Shown: in pieces, positions 53,381-55,704 of the stretch | How positions within the stretch are numbered: position 1 is the first letter of the stretch | How the letters are laid out: the number at the start of each line of letters is the position of its first letter | From: Acidobacteriaceae bacterium | Lineage (GTDB): Bacteria > Acidobacteriota > Terriglobia > Terriglobales > Acidobacteriaceae | DNA length: 55,704 bases | Assembly (NCBI GenBank): GCA_003135475.1 | Contig: PLBW01000177.1 | Location: forward strand, 292-55,995 | Direction: 5' to 3' | Notes under the pieces: generated by a model | What the model was told of the DNA's origin: nothing | The model's input: the letters and a program-made list of their open reading frames with translations, nothing else | The model's database searches: none | Translations under genes and position numbers: made by a program

Positions 53381-55063
53381 GTGGGTTCCGATGGCTTGAC
53401 ACCGAAGGTGGCAACGCAAGCCCATCCCGGCACGGCTCCGGTGCATGGAATCGAGAAGTACACTTGGGCTCTGGGACTCCTGCTTGTGATTGCGACGGTC
53501 GCGTTGTACTACCCGGTTAGCGGTCACCCTTTCGTCAACTACGATGACAACGTTTATGTAACCGAGAATGCACAGGTCAAGTCCGGCCTGAACTGGGACA
53601 CGCTGCAGTGGGCATTCACTACCACCGAGGCGGGCAACTGGCATCCACTCACCTGGCTATCGCACGCTTTCGACTATCAGCTTTTTCAGGCGGATCCCGC
53701 CGGCCACCACAATACCAATCTGCTGCTGCACGTCTTCAACGTGCTGCTGCTGTTCTGGGTGCTGCGACAGGCGACCGGCTTCACCGGCCGCAGTTTGATG
53801 GTAGCCGCGCTGTTTGCCCTGCATCCCGTCAACGTCGAATCGGTGGCGTGGATTTCCGAGCGCAAGAACCTGCTCAGCATGCTGTTCTTCCTGCTCGCGC
53901 TGGGGGCTTACCGCTGGTACGTGAGCGAGCCCCGAACCAGCCGCTACGCCGTCGTGGCTGCATTCTTTGCGCTTGGGTTGATGGCCAAACCAGTAGTCAT
54001 CACCCTTCCGTTCGTGCTGTTGCTTTGGGATTACTGGCCGTTGCGGCGGATGGCGATTGCCCGCGATCAGCCTGCATTGGAAATAGCAGATGACTCCCCC
54101 CTCGTCAAGAACAGACTAGAACGGGACACCCTTCCGGAGCGGAGTTTTTCCTGGCTGTTAGGGGAAAAGCTCCCATTGCTCGCCTTGTGCGGAGCCAGCG
54201 CTTTCATCACCATGAGAGCGCAGCAGGCGGCAGGCGCGATGCACACCGTAAAGAACACGTTTCCGCTATCCATCCGCCTGGGCAACGCCATTGTCTGCTA
54301 TGCCCGCTACCTCGGAAAGGCCTTCTGGCCGTCGCATCTGGCGCTCATCTATCCGCATCCGGGCACCTCTCTAAAATCCTGGGAGGTACTCGCGGCATTG
54401 GTTCTCTTGCTGGCCGTAACCGCTCTGGTCCTTCGAGGGCGGCGGCGCCGCTATCTGCTGGTGGGGTGGTTCTGGTTTCTGGGAACCATGGTACCCATGA
54501 TCGGCCTTGTGCAGGTCGGTGAACAGGCCATGGCCGATCGCTATGCGTATCTGCCTTTCATCGGCTTATTCATCATGGTCTGCTGGGGGGTTGCGGACTG
54601 GGCCGAGCAGAGAAAGATTTCTTCCGCCGTGCTGGCCGGCGCCAGCGCAGTGGTCCTGACGGTGCTCAGCGTGGTGGCTTATCGTCAGCTCAGCTACTGG
54701 AGCGACAATGTCATCTTGTGGACGCACATCATCGAGGTCACCCCTCCCAACTACATCGCTCAGGATGACTTGGGCGGAGCGTTGCTGAACACAGGACAAC
54801 TAGAGGAAGCTATGAAGCATTTCCGCGCGGCTGCGGAGATCTATCCTCTCGACCCTTTTAGCAACCTTAACCTCGCCATTTACGCGCAACAGCATGACGA
54901 TCCGCAGCAGGCGATCGCGCGCTCGAACATCGTTCTCACCCGCACGCCAAGCCCCAGGCTGCGATCTAAGGCATACACCACCATGGGGCTTGCCTATCGC
55001 GCGCTCGGCAACCAGGAAGAATCGCGGAAATGCTTCGAGGCGGCGCAGCAGGAGGGCCCGTAA
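53381..55063 (+). CDS. GT-C-like membrane protein with C-terminal TPR, second copy of the pair
   Basis: A 560-residue paralogue of the preceding gene with the same layout: GHPFVNYDDNVYVTENAQVK, NWHPLTWLSHAFDYQLFQAD, NVESVAWISERKNLLSMLFF, a stack of helices, and TPR-like C-terminal helices (TGQLEEAMKHFRAAAEIYPL; KAYTTMGLAYRALGNQEESR). I chose the GTG at 53381 with aaggagaa upstream; a TTG at 53345 would add 12 residues. It differs by an insertion of about 20 residues after the LLLWDYWPLRRM helix. The pair arose by tandem duplication and they are probably co-transcribed. Confidence 0.82.
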   Translation: MGSDGLTPKVATQAHPGTAPVHGIEKYTWALGLLLVIATVALYYPVSGHPFVNYDDNVYVTENAQVKSGLNWDTLQWAFTTTEAGNWHPLTWLSHAFDYQLFQADPAGHHNTNLLLHVFNVLLLFWVLRQATGFTGRSLMVAALFALHPVNVESVAWISERKNLLSMLFFLLALGAYRWYVSEPRTSRYAVVAAFFALGLMAKPVVITLPFVLLLWDYWPLRRMAIARDQPALEIADDSPLVKNRLERDTLPERSFSWLLGEKLPLLALCGASAFITMRAQQAAGAMHTVKNTFPLSIRLGNAIVCYARYLGKAFWPSHLALIYPHPGTSLKSWEVLAALVLLLAVTALVLRGRRRRYLLVGWFWFLGTMVPMIGLVQVGEQAMADRYAYLPFIGLFIMVCWGVADWAEQRKISSAVLAGASAVVLTVLSVVAYRQLSYWSDNVILWTHIIEVTPPNYIAQDDLGGALLNTGQLEEAMKHFRAAAEIYPLDPFSNLNLAIYAQQHDDPQQAIARSNIVLTRTPSPRLRSKAYTTMGLAYRALGNQEESRKCFEAAQQEGP

Positions 55064-55116
55064 TTGCCGTGTACGGTCCCTTGTCCGTGGGTTTGGTTTC
55101 ACCAAGAAGCTTGGCG

Positions 55117-55701
55117 TTAGAGTTCGCCAAACACTTCGGCGGTGAACGCCTGCAATTGGGCGCCATGCTGCCACGCGTCCGGCGACAGTCCGGCCTTCAG
55201 GCAGGCCTGTGCCAGAAAGGTTTCACGGTCCCATTTCCACTCGATGGGAACCTGCGGCAGCAGCAATCCACGGCGGTTGCCCTGGGTGACGACAAGTCCG
55301 TGTTGGCCGACGATGACCTCTTCGGGCCGAATGGGCTGCAAAGGCGACAGCACGCTGATCTCAATCTTCAGGTGTGGCGCCTCCGCCGGCGTCACTGGCG
55401 GGAAACGCGGGTCATCCAAGGCTGCAGCCCTGGCTGACTCGGCAACCGTCGCATGGAGGGACTGGGTGGGCAGCACATATCCGATACATCCGCGCAGTTC
55501 ACCCTCCAGGTGCAAAGTGGTGAAGGCCCCGCGTGGCTCGGCCAGGTGGGCCGTTGGCGAGGTTGGGTCGATAGCGCGTCCTTCCAGCGCCAATTCAATC
55601 GAGCGATGAGCGAGCCGCAGAAGCAGTTCTCGTTCTTCCTGCGAATACTCGCACCGCTGTACTGCGGTCGCGATGTTAGGTCCTTCAGAGTACGGGGACA
55701 T
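55117..55701 (-). CDS. AMMECR1-domain protein (AmmeMemoRadiSam system protein A type)
   Basis: A 194-residue protein of the AMMECR1 family. Key segments: GAFTTLHLEGELRGCIGYVL, the highly conserved LRGCIG motif; SARAAALDDPRFPPVTPAEA; LKIEISVLSPLQPI; and LLLPQVPIEWKWDRETFLAQ. In bacteria and archaea such proteins often neighbour MEMO and radical-SAM proteins, but none is visible here because the window ends. The biochemical function is not established. An ATG lies at 55701, but the frame may continue beyond the window edge. It appears unrelated to the polysaccharide genes and may mark the end of the locus. Confidence 0.9.
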   Translation of the reverse strand: MSPYSEGPNIATAVQRCEYSQEERELLLRLAHRSIELALEGRAIDPTSPTAHLAEPRGAFTTLHLEGELRGCIGYVLPTQSLHATVAESARAAALDDPRFPPVTPAEAPHLKIEISVLSPLQPIRPEEVIVGQHGLVVTQGNRRGLLLPQVPIEWKWDRETFLAQACLKAGLSPDAWQHGAQLQAFTAEVFGEL

Positions 55702-55704
55702 CGT

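Overview
The window looks like part of a Gram-negative soil bacterial chromosome, most likely an Acidobacteriota (Terriglobia-like) genome. This is inferred from the moderately high GC, the exopolysaccharide gene set of the kind that accompanies exosortase/PEP-CTERM systems, the large secreted proteins and the tandem GT-C/TPR membrane proteins. No rRNA, tRNA, CRISPR array or intact insertion sequence was seen. Almost the whole window is one very large envelope-polysaccharide locus.

Layout: (a) 1-7697, same-strand export core: the C-terminal end of a sigma-54 activator, a Wza-like export protein, an outer-membrane barrel, a Wzz/GumC-like chain-length protein, an ExeA-like ATPase, a BY-kinase and a polyprenyl sugar-phosphotransferase. 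(b) 7844-12526, a GDP-mannose 4,6-dehydratase and a tandem duplicated pair of GT-C membrane proteins, the second with an extra C-terminal domain. (c) 12886-32392, a mosaic of glycosyltransferases, methyltransferases, acyl/acetyltransferases, an O-antigen ligase, a polysaccharide deacetylase and a UDP-GlcNAc 2-epimerase, with many strand switches and at least two gene remnants. It includes a small acyl-building cassette (carrier protein, KAS III, methyltransferase, SDR) at 21458-24584. (d) 33279-42027, three large secreted proteins, one interrupted by a frameshift. (e) 42397-46880, a tightly overlapping six-gene operon. (f) 46977-48979, a flippase preceded by a decayed methyltransferase. (g) 49274-51265, a secreted protein of lower GC. 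(h) 51695-55063, a second tandem pair of GT-C/TPR proteins. (i) an AMMECR1-domain gene at the right edge.

The most interesting element is the 42397-46880 operon. Its order is MBOAT, a 50-residue membrane microprotein ending in FIYVNF, an SGNH protein with an N-terminal membrane anchor, a carrier protein, a class II aminoacyl-tRNA-synthetase-like ligase and a GNAT. This reproduces the logic of the Gram-positive Dlt (teichoic acid D-alanylation) pathway: DltB, DltX, DltD and DltC equivalents. The adenylating enzyme DltA is replaced by a seryl-tRNA-synthetase-like amino acid:carrier protein ligase, and a GNAT is added. I infer that it adds an aminoacyl, or N-acylated aminoacyl, group to an extracytoplasmic polysaccharide, presumably the one built by this locus.

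Working model for the locus (inference): the phosphotransferase starts a repeat unit on undecaprenyl phosphate. The glycosyltransferases and decorating enzymes complete it, the flippase moves it across the membrane and the Wzy-like ligase/polymerase joins it. The Wzz/BY-kinase/ATPase group controls chain length and the Wza/barrel proteins export it. The Dlt-like system and the secreted proteins then modify or bind the exported polymer.
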